A program made the position numbers and the translations under genes. From Collybiopsis luxurians FD-317 M1 (Eukaryota; Basidiomycota; Agaricomycetes; Agaricales; Omphalotaceae): a stretch of DNA of 64,000 bases. Where the stretch lies: positions 70,063 through 134,062 of the forward strand of contig KN834823.1 in assembly GCA_000827265.1 (NCBI GenBank), given 5' to 3'. The notes beneath the pieces were generated by a model. That model did not search any database, was not told where the DNA came from, and worked only from the letters and a program-made list of their open reading frames with translations. This document shows, piece by piece, positions 23,873 to 36,344 of the stretch; within the stretch, counting starts at the first letter, position 1; each line of letters opens with the position of its first letter.

Positions 23873-26031
23873 TTACACCATAATATAGCCGAGTTTAATG
23901 GCTTGAATTTGTATTCCCTGTGCCCGCGTGGGGAGATGAGCGGGGGAATGAAACAGAAGGATGAAACAGGCGAACCAAAATCTTTGACTGAAAGCGTGCA
24001 TTTGGGAAGAGCCCAGATGCAAACCAGAGCTAACATTGCAGAACTTGATCAGCGAAAAGTATGCACAGGAAGAAAAGATAGTTAACTCACCCCAGGATGT
24101 CCGGTAGGCCTATATCCCGCTGGAAGCTCTCCTTCTTCATCGAGGACTCCGTACGGTAAGGATTTTGCTTGGCTAACGACATCATCACTCAACAGATCCT
24201 TGGCGTACTCTTTCATACTCCCATATCCGGTGCTGCCAAAGGTATGAGAGGTAGAAATAAAAACCTGCACATTGAAGGGGCAGGACGGTGCAACACTCAC
24301 GCAAAAATGACAACGTCTGCTTCCACCGTAGATCCGTCAGTGAATGTGATAGAGTTTTTGTCCAATCTGGTGATCTGGATTCCAGATTTTATTTGAATCT
24401 GCCCTGATAAGATTCGTTCGGCACATCCCACATCCATCCCTGTAGCCGACGCGTTAGATGCGCAAAAGTGAATGAGGACTGATACGTACAAAATCCTGGT
24501 AAAGTCGAACGAATTAGTTAGCGAATCAAGAATACTTCACACAACCTCGCGTACCATGGTGGTTTGAAAACACTACACCCAACACCCCCGCCTCAAAGGG
24601 TCCCATATTAATATTCATACCGGCTTTCTCCAGTTGCTCCATAAAACACTTTTCCTTCTCCCACATCTCCCCGTGTTTCCTCGCACCAGCCAGAATCTCA
24701 AACCCAAGTTTAACTGGAGTCGAAAACCGTCTAAAATCTGACACCTCCACAGGAACTCCGGCTGGCCACATTCCCTGAAGTTGTTTTGCCACCAAATCCC
24801 CCGGTTGGACACAAGTAGAGCTACGCTGTATCAAAGTTACAGACTCGGCTCCACGAGTAGACAAGTCGAGAGCGATATCATGCCCACTTGTACCCGTTCC
24901 TACAACCACACATCGCTTTCCCGCAAAGTAAGACCCGCCAGGAAAAGTTGCAGCATGAAGGATCTGACCCTCAAATTGATCTTGACCTTCGTATGTGGGA
25001 ACTACAGGTTTACCGTAAATTCCTGTCGCTACTACAATATGGTTAGGATGAACAGTGATTAACTGTCCTGATTTATCGATATTCACGGTCCACTCCTTCG
25101 TCTGTCGGTCGTACGATGGAGGCGAGACAATGTTGGAATTAGTCCAAACTAAAAGGTCTTGTAGCACGGCGTACTGCTCCAACCAATCTCCCAATTTGGA
25201 GCCGGGCGTCCAAAGCGGCCAGTTTTCTGGGTATGGTTGATATAGGACTTAAGACATCACGTTTGTTAACACCCTCCTATGCCTTTCATGACTATACGAT
25301 AGGACTTACAGGAATGATGTTCTCGTGGAGAGTGAAGTTTTAAAGTTGGATGACGACCACGCCAAGTGTCACCGACACGAGCCTTTCGTTCTATCACGAG
25401 CGCGGGAATCTTCATTTGTCGAAATCTCGCTGCAACTTGCAGACCGTTTCCACCAGCACCGACTGGTGTGGGGCCGAGTTTGAGATAAGCATTCCGAATA
25501 GAGAGGTAACTGAAAGAACGAACCGATTAGAACCTCAGGATCTTTTCCCGAGCATTCCCACTGCTTCTCTCGGGCTTCAAACCAGGTTGGAAAGCGCCCC
25601 TCATATAGATCTTCGTCTGCACCAAGCTCTTCGTTGCCTTTGAGGCTATCCAACATCATGAAGACAGTGGAGGCTTTCCATTCTCCATTGGATTCGACGA
25701 GGTTGAATGAGCCTCTTCCGTTTGCAATTGGAGTCGAAAATGTGAATCCAGAGGAAATATCCCCCTCCTTTCGTCCAGGAGAAGGTTTGAAGTACTGGTC
25801 GGAAGCGAGCTCGAAATTTGTAAGAGATGATTCTTGAATATACGATGAAAGATAGGCGGAGATCTTCTCGTATCCATGAAGAGTCCTTAGGTCCCACTGG
25901 AATACAAGAAAATGTCGAAGCCAACCATCAGAAGCAAACAGATCTGCGGTACCCATCGCATCTCTTCGTTGAAGGCATGTTGAAAACTGTGCTAGCCATG
26001 ATGAAGCTACTTCGGATTGAGAGGAGGTCAT
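23873..26031 (-). CDS. Flavin-containing monooxygenase with N-terminal SnoaL-like domain
   Basis: Eight exons (25524-26031, 25310-25462, 24555-25247, 24490-24495, 24301-24439, 24091-24232, 23976-24029, 23873-23917) give 579 aa in one frame. Residues about 10-150 resemble the SnoaL-like/NTF2 fold found ahead of many fungal FMOs. VGAGGNG (170-176) is the FAD GxGxxG motif, FEGQILHAATF the FMO fingerprint FxGxxxHxxxF, and GTGTSG (about 337) the NADPH site. FATGYGS and GHPGLWFASG are typical C-terminal FMO motifs. It should oxygenate a small substrate using NADPH and FAD; the substrate is unknown. The 6-nt exon at 24490-24495 is needed to keep frame and to make the conserved GF(W/Y)xDVGC stretch. 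Confidence 0.88.
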
Positions 26032-27844
26032 GGGTGTTGGTAAATAAACCGATAAGGATGGGTATTTGTTGCCGGTATTTATCCGTCCCTACAAAACACG
26101 TTGAATAACCGAGGCTCCTTGGCAGGCAGCTATAATTCATTTACCACATTTTTTTGAGCACAAGTAGTCTATACGAGTAGAGCATATGACGTTGGTAGTC
26201 ATTTATTGCGATCCACGGTAAAAATTCTCACCTTAGCAAACTGCCAGAGCTACGAATAATGGGGTTGATTTTACGTGTTGAAAGCAGAAGAGTTACTGAA
26301 GATACGAAGCAGTACTAATGGCCATTATGATTGGCATTGTATCGGAACGCACAATCCAAAGATAGTGCTTCTCGAATCAAGAAGGAAGGAATTTCGTTCT
26401 ATTACAATGTCAGATAAGGTTAAGAAGGCATCTTGAGTCGATTTCACGTGTTAGGACTGTAGAGTCGGTAGAAGGTTCAAGTTCAGGAACAGTCATGGCG
26501 CATTGATAAAACCTCTACCTTGTTTCGACTTCAATTTGAGTGAAATTGACCCCCAAATTCGTGACCACAGTCAAGTTGAGCGTGGAGCAGAATTTCAGGC
26601 CTTAGAAAGGATGCTATTCTTCGACCTAGCATTGCACCATTCCCTTGCTTCGCGACACTTTGCGTCAAGCTATCACCCAAACTATAGATGTATAGACATG
26701 ATATCAGCTCCCGTTGACCAGCCATGTTGACTGTTCTTGTCTGACATCTGAAGTTCATTGTCAACGATGTAGTTACACAATTGAGACGTGAAAGAGTGAC
26801 TGGGGAGACATCAACCTCGATCACACGCTCCAGAGTCAGCATTTTTATTTTTCCCTGGATCGCCTCCCGAGCATCGAATGTGGGAGTTGTCTTAGCTAGC
26901 TGCTAACACGAACGAACGCGACATTCCAGGCAGAGTTAATCTCTCAAACATGACTTGACCCCTTCGACGATGTTCCGGATACCTCACAGTCAGTACCCAC
27001 AAATATGAACGTATCCTTCCGAGATGTATCCTAACATGGAGACGAGCCTAAGAACAATATAAAGACATTTCAGAGTGATGTAAAGGCCGAGAGGTATGTA
27101 TATTTCTAGCGCGTTGCACTACTAGTAGTAGATGACCGAGAAGGTTGAGATCCAGCATGGGTATTCAAACCCAGCGAGTTAAGGAAGGAAGATTTAAAAT
27201 CCGGCGAAGATGTGACCTTTGAATGAACGTATACATCAGTATTTATTCGACTTTGGGATCATTTTGGGCCCGCGTACCCTGCTCTTATTCCATCATCTGT
27301 CCTTGTCTTCACTTGACATGTCTTTCTAGTGTGTCCTTACTTAAATAGACGGCTGAACACAGACGCGAGATATAAGCTCGGAAGATTGGCATCTTTACGA
27401 GTAGCGAGAGCCGTCATATCATGAACGTTCGAGTGAAAATTTAATGCGGAAGTAAGCGCTCGAGCAAGCGCCCATTATAAGAAGAATACACGGCAATTCC
27501 GATCTAGGTCTTCCAAAGTATTTACATACAGAACTCGATGAACCACAATTGCAAATCTTCCATCCACTCGCGCATAATCTAGCCATACCCGTCACAAACA
27601 TATGGCATCTTCCCATCTATCCAGGTCTGAAGTGAGATGCGGTTACGGTATTGTAACGTAGATATGGACTCCAAATTTCGCGGTGTATGCTCTGGAGAAA
27701 TCCTTGGGGTTTTCTTCAGAATTTCTACATAACATGGTATAATTGTTCATTCAAAATCAATACGAGTGGTTACAAAATGTCCCTTAGTAGTAAAATCATA
27801 TCAAATTGTGTTCGAAGCACGCATGTAGGTTTTACGACAATTTG
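26032..27844. other. Intergenic
   Basis: About 1.8 kb with no supported exon. It holds the promoter side of the monooxygenase gene and the 3' flank of the 27.8-kb gene. Short open frames at 26503-26730 and 26531-26842 overlap each other antisense and have no recognisable motif. Confidence 0.45.
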
Positions 27845-29225
27845 CTATCCAGAATTATCTTCGGATTTCGGGGCCGATACATAGTGATCAACGTCGCTCT
27901 GTTCAGACGTGGGCACTAAATTTACAGAGGAGGAATTTTCGGGATGTATTTCGTTTCGCTGGACCACGGTTTCGGGTGAAGCATTAACAACAATCCGGGC
28001 AACAGGGTCAAACTCCGTCGTCCTGGCTGTCGCGTCAGTGTTTGTCATATTGGTTCCAGAAAAGTCCAAGGGGAATCTCTCCGATCCCGGAGCAAAGGAA
28101 TCATAAGACATAGCAAAGCCCGTACTAGATGCAAAGGAACCGGTGTTGATGGGATTCGAAGTTTGGGAAAAACTGGATACCCAGTCTTCGATGGTCTTCC
28201 AAGATTCATCCTCGAAGGGACCGATATTGGGATTGGCAAGGGTCGTCATCGTGGGAGATTGTGGAGGCAAGGCAGCTTCGTACAAGTTGCGATCGGAACC
28301 ATGGGTTCGTATGACCCTTTTCTTAGAACGAGCAGCTGTGATATCCGTCCTAGAATTGGACGAGGAGGGATTACTGGACGAGCTCTGGCGATGCTGCTCA
28401 GAATGGTGCGGGCCTGTGCTGCGCCAAACATGTAGCGACTGTGGCGGGGAGATTATCGTGAGAGGTGACGGAGGAAACCAAAATGCGTACCTTGTAGGAT
28501 TCCCCGGTCGCGGTGGAAGGAACAGGCTGTCTAGAGTATGGCGCAGGCCGCCCTTTAAGTGTAATATCTGTTGCAAATACACCACCTTCAGAGATCGTTC
28601 GAGGAGTCTGGCCTTTGGGAAACAGCTGTATTGGTTGCCAGATATTTCGCGTTGAGTAGCCCGTTAGATTGAGTTGAAGTGAGACCCATCCCAAGCCACA
28701 CGCGTCCTTACACATGTACACCTGCGCGCGTTGTAGCGAGACTTCAGAGTTGAGATTGGGGCTATGGATGGGCACAGAACTTGATGAGAGGGGAAAAGAC
28801 GCTAATTGATTTGTGGCGCAATGCCCCTCCTGACTCAAAGGAGAATTCGGGGAGGTAGAAGATGAGAAGTGTGGGGCCTCGAGGGAGTACGGAGTCGTCT
28901 TTGCAATATGCCCCGCATTAGAAGCTTCTCGAGATACATCCCGGTCTAAGAAACCAGAAGACACTGTAGGCATATTATTTGAAGCGGAGGATGGGGGCGC
29001 GTCGATAGCCCTCGTAAGAGTTTGCTGACGGGACGTCTGCGCTTGAGGAGTGGAAGGCGGCAAGAATTTTGGATGATAATAAGAATGGCCGGTGTTAGAG
29101 ACGGTAGAAGGATCAGAAATTCTTTCGCGTTTCGATGATGGTAAGTCAGCTTGAAGATTCTCTTCCGGTTTCTCTCTTTGTCTTTTCTTTCCTCGCTCAG
29201 GAGTTTGCGGTCGATTGAAGAACAT
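27845..29225 (-). CDS. Uncharacterised Ser/Pro-rich, probably disordered protein
   Basis: Two exons (28491-29225 and 27845-28438) with a 52-nt phase-0 intron give 442 aa. The N-terminus is basic (PERGKKRQREK, SSKRERIS) and could act as a nuclear localisation signal. Most of the chain is low complexity, rich in Ser, Pro, Thr and Asn. The only ordered-looking segment is VYMCKDACGLGWVSLQLNL and the aromatic stretch after it (about 170-200). The C-terminal half contains DESWKTIEDWVSSFSQ. No known domain is recognised. The start at 29225 is the first ATG after the AT-repeat at about 29290-29303. Confidence 0.62.
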
Positions 29226-29398
29226 TGTCCTGTAGAGAGAGGACGTAGACGATAAAGTGTGGCAAAGATGAGACGAGAGATGTCCAGGTAATATATATAT
29301 ATATACGCAGCAATCCCGACGGAATGCTATGCTTGATATTATAGAAATAGGGTTTATCTCACGACGTCAATGGGAGCAACAAAAAAAGTTGAAAGATA

Positions 29399-29750
29399 TT
29401 GCCTGTTGCATAATCATCTGGAGGTCCTCGATTTTTTCGCGCCTGTTTATTTGTATTTGTGCCTGCCTTCAGACACTTCGGACCGAGGCGTTTGACGTTG
29501 CCTTCTGCGACTGCCTTTCTTATATAGACTGTTACTTCGCAGCAGCCGGCTATCTTTGCAATTTCTTTGATTTGACGTCCTTCTTCGTGCCTCCAATAAC
29601 CAATGCGCTTCGGGAGATCATGGCTTAGACTGTGTATCAAGTTCGTTCGGGCATGATTTAGGCCCACTGGCCCAATTGATTGGCATTTCAAATACAAATA
29701 AACAGGTGCGAAAAAAATCGGGGACCTCCAGATGATTATGCAACAGGCAA
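29399..29750 (-). mobile_element. Tc1/mariner-type miniature element (352 bp)
   Basis: Terminal inverted repeats of about 62 bp begin TTGCCTGTTGCATAATCATC at both ends, with a few mismatches. The element is flanked by the dinucleotide TA at 29397-29398 and 29751-29752, the target duplication of the Tc1/mariner superfamily. On the minus strand the interior keeps a helix-turn-helix relic (EEGRQIKEIAKIAGCCEVTV) like the DNA-binding start of such transposases, but no DDE domain. It is therefore an internally deleted, non-autonomous copy. Confidence 0.85.
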
Positions 29751-29752
29751 TA

Positions 29753-30250
29753 CCTCGTTTTGTGGAAAGCAACGCGAGGAGCTTTTGCCACACTTTTGAG
29801 ACAGCCTTCGGAACAATCAATTTCACATTGTTACTTCGATCGATGCCACAGACTGATAGGCCATTAATGCAGGAAAAATCAGTGGTCGCTTCACATGACT
29901 TTTATAGGACAATATCCCCGAACGTATCAGTCGTGACGCAGTGGAGTCCCTCGCTCGATGCCAGAGATATCCGAGCGCAACGAGGCCTGTTGACAATGCT
30001 TTTGAAATTTCGTAAATGAATGAACGCGTCGAAGCTGCATTGGCACAACGCAGGTAGACTGATATTTTTCTTCAACGAAAGTAAATATCAAGTAAATTAT
30101 TGCCACTTAAGATTGCGGGAGGTAACTGACTTTCAGCTCCCAGCTAATAGCGATATCACTCCCGGAACCAGCTTGAGCTATGTATAACCAGCCATATGAT
30201 TGAGCGCCAGTATCCTGCGAGGGCACATACGGCATGCAAATGTCCTAAAA
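29753..30250. other. Intergenic
   Basis: No coding or repeat feature was recognised between the miniature element and the start of the segmental duplication. Confidence 0.4.
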
Positions 30251-30663
30251 CTTGAGGGGGATAAGCGCTGGTCAGTAGCGCGCTTCAAGGTATGATGCGA
30301 TTCCTTCCGTACAACCACTTGGCCCTTTCATCGGGTCCGAGCGAGAGAGCTTGGGCGACCAAACACAGCTTGTTCGTCCCCAATACCATCTGCACTTTGC
30401 TTCCTTTCTCTCATCTCCTCTCTCGGCGAGACAGCATAGACACTTGAGTTACTTTCGCAACAGGGACTGTTTGCAGTCGTTATACATGGATTATAACCGG
30501 AAACTTTGGGCCATGCACTATCAATGCTCCTGGGCAAGTATAAACCAAGCCACTGACATTTAATCAATTAAACTTTCACATACTAAAACATTATTCAGAC
30601 ATATTGGCCGTTAAAATCCCACTTAGAAGCTTGACGCAGGATGTTTCAATTTCGGGGAACCTA

Positions 30664-31139
30664 GGTCCTTTAGCACTTTGAGATACAGCTCCCGGTTCGT
30701 ATTCGGGACAGCTCTCCCATTACAAAACCTCAAGTTGATCGCCTTTATGCAGCGTTTTGCTTGCTTCTTGGTCCTTTAGCACTGTGAGATATCGGCTCGT
30801 ATTCGGGACAGCTCTTGGTTTGTATTCAGGACTGCTCTCCCATTATAAAACCTTAAGTTAATTGCTTTATACGCAGCGTTTTGCTCGCTTCCTGGTCCTT
30901 TAGCATTTTGAGATATCAGCTTGTATTCGGGACAGCTCTCGGTTCGTATTCAGGACAGCTCTCCCATACAACATCTCAAGTTAATTACTTTGTATGCAGC
31001 GTTTTGCTCGCTTCCTGGTCCTTCACTTTGAGATATTGGCTCGTATTCGGGACCGCTCTCGGTTCGTATTCAGGACAGCTCTGCCATTACAAAACCTCAA
31101 GTTAATTGCTTTGTATCTAGCCTTTTGCTTGCTTGCTTC
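30664..31139 (+). repeat. Promoter tandem repeat, four units of ~106-124 bp
   Basis: Units start at about 30664, 30770, 30894 and 31017, each with GGTCCTT, a CGTATTCGGGACAGCTC core, and TGCAGCGTTTTGCTCGCTTC or a close variant. The last unit ends about 37 bp before the transporter ATG. The paralogous gene at 37994 has only one such unit (about 37850-37970). Confidence 0.85.
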
Positions 31140-31175
31140 TCCTCTCCTCCCACTGCCTTCTCTTCTTCGTACCAT

Positions 31176-33273
31176 ATGCAGAGCCTCAGTTCAATCACTG
31201 AATGGAAGAACAACACACATAAAGTATGGTGGAAGGATCCCGGACTACGGAACAATGTTCTGTCGGTCGTTCTGCTATATTTTACTTCGTGAGTGAATCA
31301 TCACACTGTCTCGCTTCACGGAGGAGCAATTGACGGGGACCTGAAACTCAACTAGCTTTTCGGTGGGATACACGGAAGCTACCATGAATAGCTTGCAGGC
31401 ACTTCCCTTTTGGAATGAAGCGTTTGGAAATCCATCCGGAATTAGACTCGGAATTTTGGTAGCGTGCATATCTCTCGGTCAGCTTGTGTAAGTCTAGGGT
31501 GCTCGATTTGCAACAGTTTCTTCAGCTGACAAGTACCAATAACCCTTAGCTCTGCCCCGTTCATTCATTTTATCCTGGATCGGTTCGGACGAAGGACGGC
31601 CATTGCATTTGGATCATGGGGGACGGTAAGATGGGAGGGAAACTCTAAAGTACTGAAGTACTTCTAACCCAACTCTCTATTTTCAAGCTTGCTGGTGCTT
31701 TCATTACCACATTTTCACGGAATCAACCCATGTTCGTCACGGGACGAGTTATTATTGGTGCCTCGTTTCGATTTGCATCGGTAGGCGCAATGGTTCTCAT
31801 GAGTGAGTTGATACACCCTAGACTTCGAGGGTAAGTCGTTCGTTAAGGTTGTTCTCCAGACAAGAGTCTCATTTCGTTGTTCGTATTAGGATATCTGCTG
31901 CATTCTTTATGGTCTCGTACTGCGCTGGCGCTCCAGTAGCTGCATGGGTGTCTTTCTTCTGCCTTCGTTGGCACTCTGACTGGCAGTGGCGCTTGGTCCT
32001 CCTCCTTCAGGTCGTAGCACCCATCGCTTCGCTTATCGGGTTAATTTTTCCACCAGAGTCTCCAAGATGGCTTATTCGACGAGGTAAACATGATGAAGCC
32101 CTCAAAATTCTAGCAAAGTATCATGCGAACGGCGACACGGAAGACGAGCTGGTTCAGAGGGAATTTCAAGAAATAGTTGAGCACATCCAGAGGGACAAAG
32201 AGGCTGACAGTACACGCTGGAAGAATATGCTTCGGACATCAGGAAATCGCTACAGAATGTTGGTAGTGACATTGGCGGTTTGTGGATCCCTTATTCTTGG
32301 CAGTGAGTTCCAAAGTTTCCAGTGATGGTTGGTATTGTGCATTGCTGATGATATACCCAAGCCGGGATAGCGCGAAACTATTTTACTATTGTTCTCAAGG
32401 CCATTGGTATCAAAGATCCGTCGCGCATTAGTGAGTTCCTTGGGTATCAAAACTGGAACTGGAATCCTTTCTGATATCTGTGATGTTCGTTTGCCAGCCG
32501 CGACGAATGGAGGTCTGGGTATTTGGAATATGGTAACAACGGCCGCCGGGGCCATGTTGGTCGACAAAGCAGGTCGTCGTCCGATGTACTTCTGGACAAC
32601 GCTCGGACTGTTGGCGTCTCTGTGTGTGATAACGGGGCTTTCGGTATGTCCTTGTCTTTCCTCACAAACTTCGTTACCTACCGCCGTTATAATCACATTC
32701 CTCAGGCTGCATTCCAACATCACACCAACGATACCCAATCAGCCATCATCCCTATCGCTATCATCGTGTTCTTCTTCATATTCACTGGATTCCATAAGGC
32801 GGGCTGGAACGCGTTGTACAGCTTATACATCGTCGAGATTTTGCCTCTCTCTATTCGGAGCAAGGGAATGAGCTGGGCTAACGTTGTTGACTCCCTTATG
32901 CTCTTGTACACGTCTTTTGTTGACCCAATAGCTTTGAAAGCAATTCAGGTCAGTGCCATTGAGCAATTGTCATTCCATATTACGCCAGGTACTCACCCTC
33001 TGAACTGCTCTTTGATTGTTCCAGTGGAAGTACTATTTCGTTTACATCGGTATAGATACAATATTCCTCGGTTTGGTGTGGATGTTGTTTCTCGAAACAA
33101 GGTAAGGTGTACTTGGAACCCGCTTACGTTTTTTTGATTCAACAACTCCTTCACTTTACAGAGGTGGTACAATTGAGCAAGCCAGCTTAGTATTTGATCG
33201 AGTGAATAATATGAACAACAGTACGGAGGGACCAGAATTGATATTGAAGAGTGAAACGACGCTTGAAGAATGA
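31176..33273 (+). CDS. MFS sugar transporter (lactose permease-like), copy A
   Basis: Ten exons (31176-31288, 31356-31487, 31550-31625, 31688-31830, 31890-32302, 32362-32430, 32498-32643, 32706-32948, 33025-33101, 33162-33273) give 507 aa in one frame. Sugar-porter hallmarks: DRFGRRTA after helix 2, an RG motif in the first half, PESPRWLI before the central loop, GRRPM in the second half, and LETRGGTIEQ at the end of helix 12 (variant of PETKG). Hydrophobic segments fit twelve transmembrane helices. It should move a sugar, possibly a disaccharide, across the plasma membrane by proton symport. All ten exon lengths equal those of copy B. Confidence 0.9.
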
Positions 33274-33740
33274 TCTACTGATTGGATTCAATAGGATATA
33301 CAAGCTCATAGGCATAGGGATAATAGATTCTGTATACAGTAACGCTGCGTACTGGAAGGACATAAATATAGTATCTTTCGGTGACAGATGGAACGTCATT
33401 GTCAGATTGCAAACTCGCAACCTTTTTTTACCAGCATACCGTTTTGACGCTGCCTTAATTGTTACCCGCAGCACTCTCGGCCATAATGAAGAAAGAAGAT
33501 ATTAATCTAGGCGTCGTCTTTGATTTCAACTTACGACGTGGTGAACCAGGCCTCGAGGTTGCAATTACCATCTAGAGGGGAGATCCTCGATGTGTAGTCA
33601 CATCTGGCTGAGGGGGAAGGATCAGAGTCATGTTATCCGTCGGTTGGTATGGATGTATGAGATGCTTTTCATAGACAATTGAGTCATATGAACAGCGCGG
33701 AGGTGCAGGAAGGGCGTGATTACGCGCTGTTGTAGTGGGT

Positions 33741-36340
33741 CACTTATATGCCCATAATACTGTAAAAATATTAAATCCGTAATACCTAAATACAGAACAG
33801 GTTGATGCTCAGAATGGTAATGTTGCAAACAGGAAGCAGGTATATTCTGCATGAAAGCATCACTTTACAGAACAGGTAGCAGGTCTTTCAAACTACAGAT
33901 CATATGTTCTGAGAATAGCATAATTTGGAGAATATGGGTTTACAGAACAGGTGTATGTTGCCCTTCAATTTAAGAACAGGTTAGTAGTTTCAGCAGGACA
34001 GGTTGATCTTCAGTGCATGTTGAAAAAGGCAAATGGATACAGATTTGAGAGCAGGTTGGCAAACTGAGAGCAGGTTCAACATGGAAACTAGGAAACAAGC
34101 TCAGATTGAGAACAAGTACAAGGTGAGAGCAGGTGCTAACTTGAGAGCAGGTTGAGAACAGGTTGGTATTAAACAGGTAGAAATTAAAAACAGGTAGAAA
34201 GTGAGAACAGGTTGAAAGTGAGAGCAGGTGGAAAATGAGAACAGGTTAACTTTGAGAATAGGTAACAGTAACACAAGCTATAATGAAGAAAGGCTGAAAT
34301 ATTATACTGGTAAGCAACAGGGCAGAGTATATATACAAAGGAAAAATCTCAATACTTAAAATTTCTATAATAAAAAAGTAGGGCACTCAACTCTTCCTGT
34401 CCTGAAAAGAGAACTTCATGTGACATCTGATTTAAGCATTAGACCTTTGACTGGATAACCTTGAGCGGAAAGATCCAGCTCTCCCTCGAGGTAGCTAACT
34501 TTCAACTGGATAAACTGAAGGACAAAAGGTCTGACTGTTCCTTAAGGTATCCAAGAACTGGGCAGTTTTTGAGATAGGCAGAGGATACATACTTGGGCAT
34601 CTTGACACTCACATGTTACCTTGCAAAAGTTTTTACGAGTGCATGGAATGAAATGGAATGCCGAGTTTTTGAGGTGGTGAATTCTGTGCCTGATCCTAGA
34701 CAGGCAATTTTGTATTAGTCTCATAATATTGATTACTCAAACTAAATGGTGGATACGGTATAACTATCATGGGATTATATTGCAATTGATATTCCAAGGC
34801 TTTGACGGCATATGAGAAGATCCGGTCCAATGGAACTAAGCTACATTAAGGTGGGATTGCATTTTGTGATGTTATATAACCTGTGCTCATCATTGCACGG
34901 CTTTGACGGCATATGAGAAGATGTAGTATGCTGGGCACGGGTCCCTGCCACGCAGCAGCGTTGGCCCATTACCAACGGCAGGGCATCAAGTATGTTTCTA
35001 GCTCACATACCCTGTGATTTACTCTGCTCTGCTGGGCACAATTTCTCTTATCCATTTTGCATGCTTGTGAAAAAAAATGAATAAACAAAGAGCCAAGCAT
35101 GCTCTATCAGCGATTGTCACAAGTTGAGTTCAAGGTCTGGATAAGCTAGTGCATTGCTGCGCATCATATGTAGACCCAGAGTGAAATCAGATAATTAACA
35201 CATTTTGTAAAAAAGACATGGAATGATCTAAAATTGCAAGATTGCTAGGTGCCACAAATGGTTTAAATACCATCACCTTGTCAGTGTTTTTTAGACTTAA
35301 ACTCTCCTCCTCATTGCTGTGTCACAATTGCTAACATTTGGATCATGCAAGAACCACAGTGCCACTTCGGCTCTCTTTGCTCACCCTTTGTGGCTCAAGA
35401 TGTGAATAGCAGTGCCATACATCCTCTCGTGTGACTATGCATCTGCACGGCCCATGATCACAACACTGTCTGCATTTGCCCACACAGTCAATTTTTTACT
35501 GCCTTCGGTGCGGTCTGCTCGGCAGCTGGAAGGGCAGTCACGATCGGGGGCCTAGATCTTAGCTTACAAATGTTACTCAATGAATTGTAAGTGCTGAATC
35601 CACAAAGTGGCAGTTGTGCCAATATGTTGGGCCTCGTGCAACAATTTGTAATTAAGATTGATTTGAGCCGATTGCGACTGCCCTTCATACTGCTGAGCTT
35701 ACTGCATTGGCAAATGCAGGCAGAGTAAGGTTGTGATGGTATGAACCACTGGCAATTTACTGTGCCAGATCTTACACTTGACTTATGTGAGTATGCCCTG
35801 ATCCTGGCCAGGAGCCAAAAGCTGGGTACTCACATGTATGTATATTCCATGCTTACATGCTTAAGTCTGGGGGATTGACATCTGTTGCCAAGTAGTACTT
35901 ACAAAGGAGGCCAGACTTACAGCTAGGAAGCTGATCCCATACAGCATACATTTTTGTATACTACTATGCAAACCCAATTAGCTGTTAACTTTTTTTTTGG
36001 AACCTGCTCTGAGTTTAGACCTGCTCTAATTTTCAAACCTGTTTTCACTTTCTAGATGTCTCTGAACCTTGACCTGTTCTTGGTTCTCACCTGTTCTCAG
36101 ATTTAACTTGTTCTAAGTTTCACCTGTTCTGAATTTGACCTGCTCAAGGATTTTACCTGTTCTCAGTTTACTGTGCTCAATCTTGAACCTGTTCTGGCTT
36201 TACCCATTCTCAGGTTCGCCTTGGTACTGTTTAGTTGTACCTGGTCTCATTTTGAAGCTGATCTGGAAATGAATGGTCTCAAAATATGGCTGTACCTGAG
36301 GTATTTTTTTTACAATATTATGGCCAAATACTTATATAAA
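33741..36340. mobile_element. Inverted-repeat element with subterminal motif arrays (~2.6 kb)
   Basis: The ends carry imperfect inverted repeats: left CCCATAATACTGTAAAAAT and the complement of right ATTTTTTTTACAATATTATGG. Inside the left end (about 33790-34260) a degenerate TGAGAACAGGT motif is repeated about twenty times. Inside the right end (about 36000-36260) its complement ACCTGTTCTCA is repeated. Such subterminal arrays are typical of large cut-and-paste DNA transposons. The middle (about 34380-35950) has no recognisable transposase. The related site in copy B (about 41180-41220) lacks it. Exact ends and target duplication were not resolved (about 20 bp uncertainty). Confidence 0.72.
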
Positions 36341-36344
36341 GAGT

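Noticed and set aside
29359..29826. 155-aa minus-strand frame as a full transposase gene
   Set aside because: It spans the terminal repeats and flanks of a 352-bp miniature element; only an HTH relic is present, with no catalytic domain.
30664..31139. Tandem repeats as a CRISPR array or LTR
   Set aside because: Units are about 120 bp, adjacent without spacers, diverged, and in a eukaryotic promoter; no paired LTR or reverse transcriptase is nearby.
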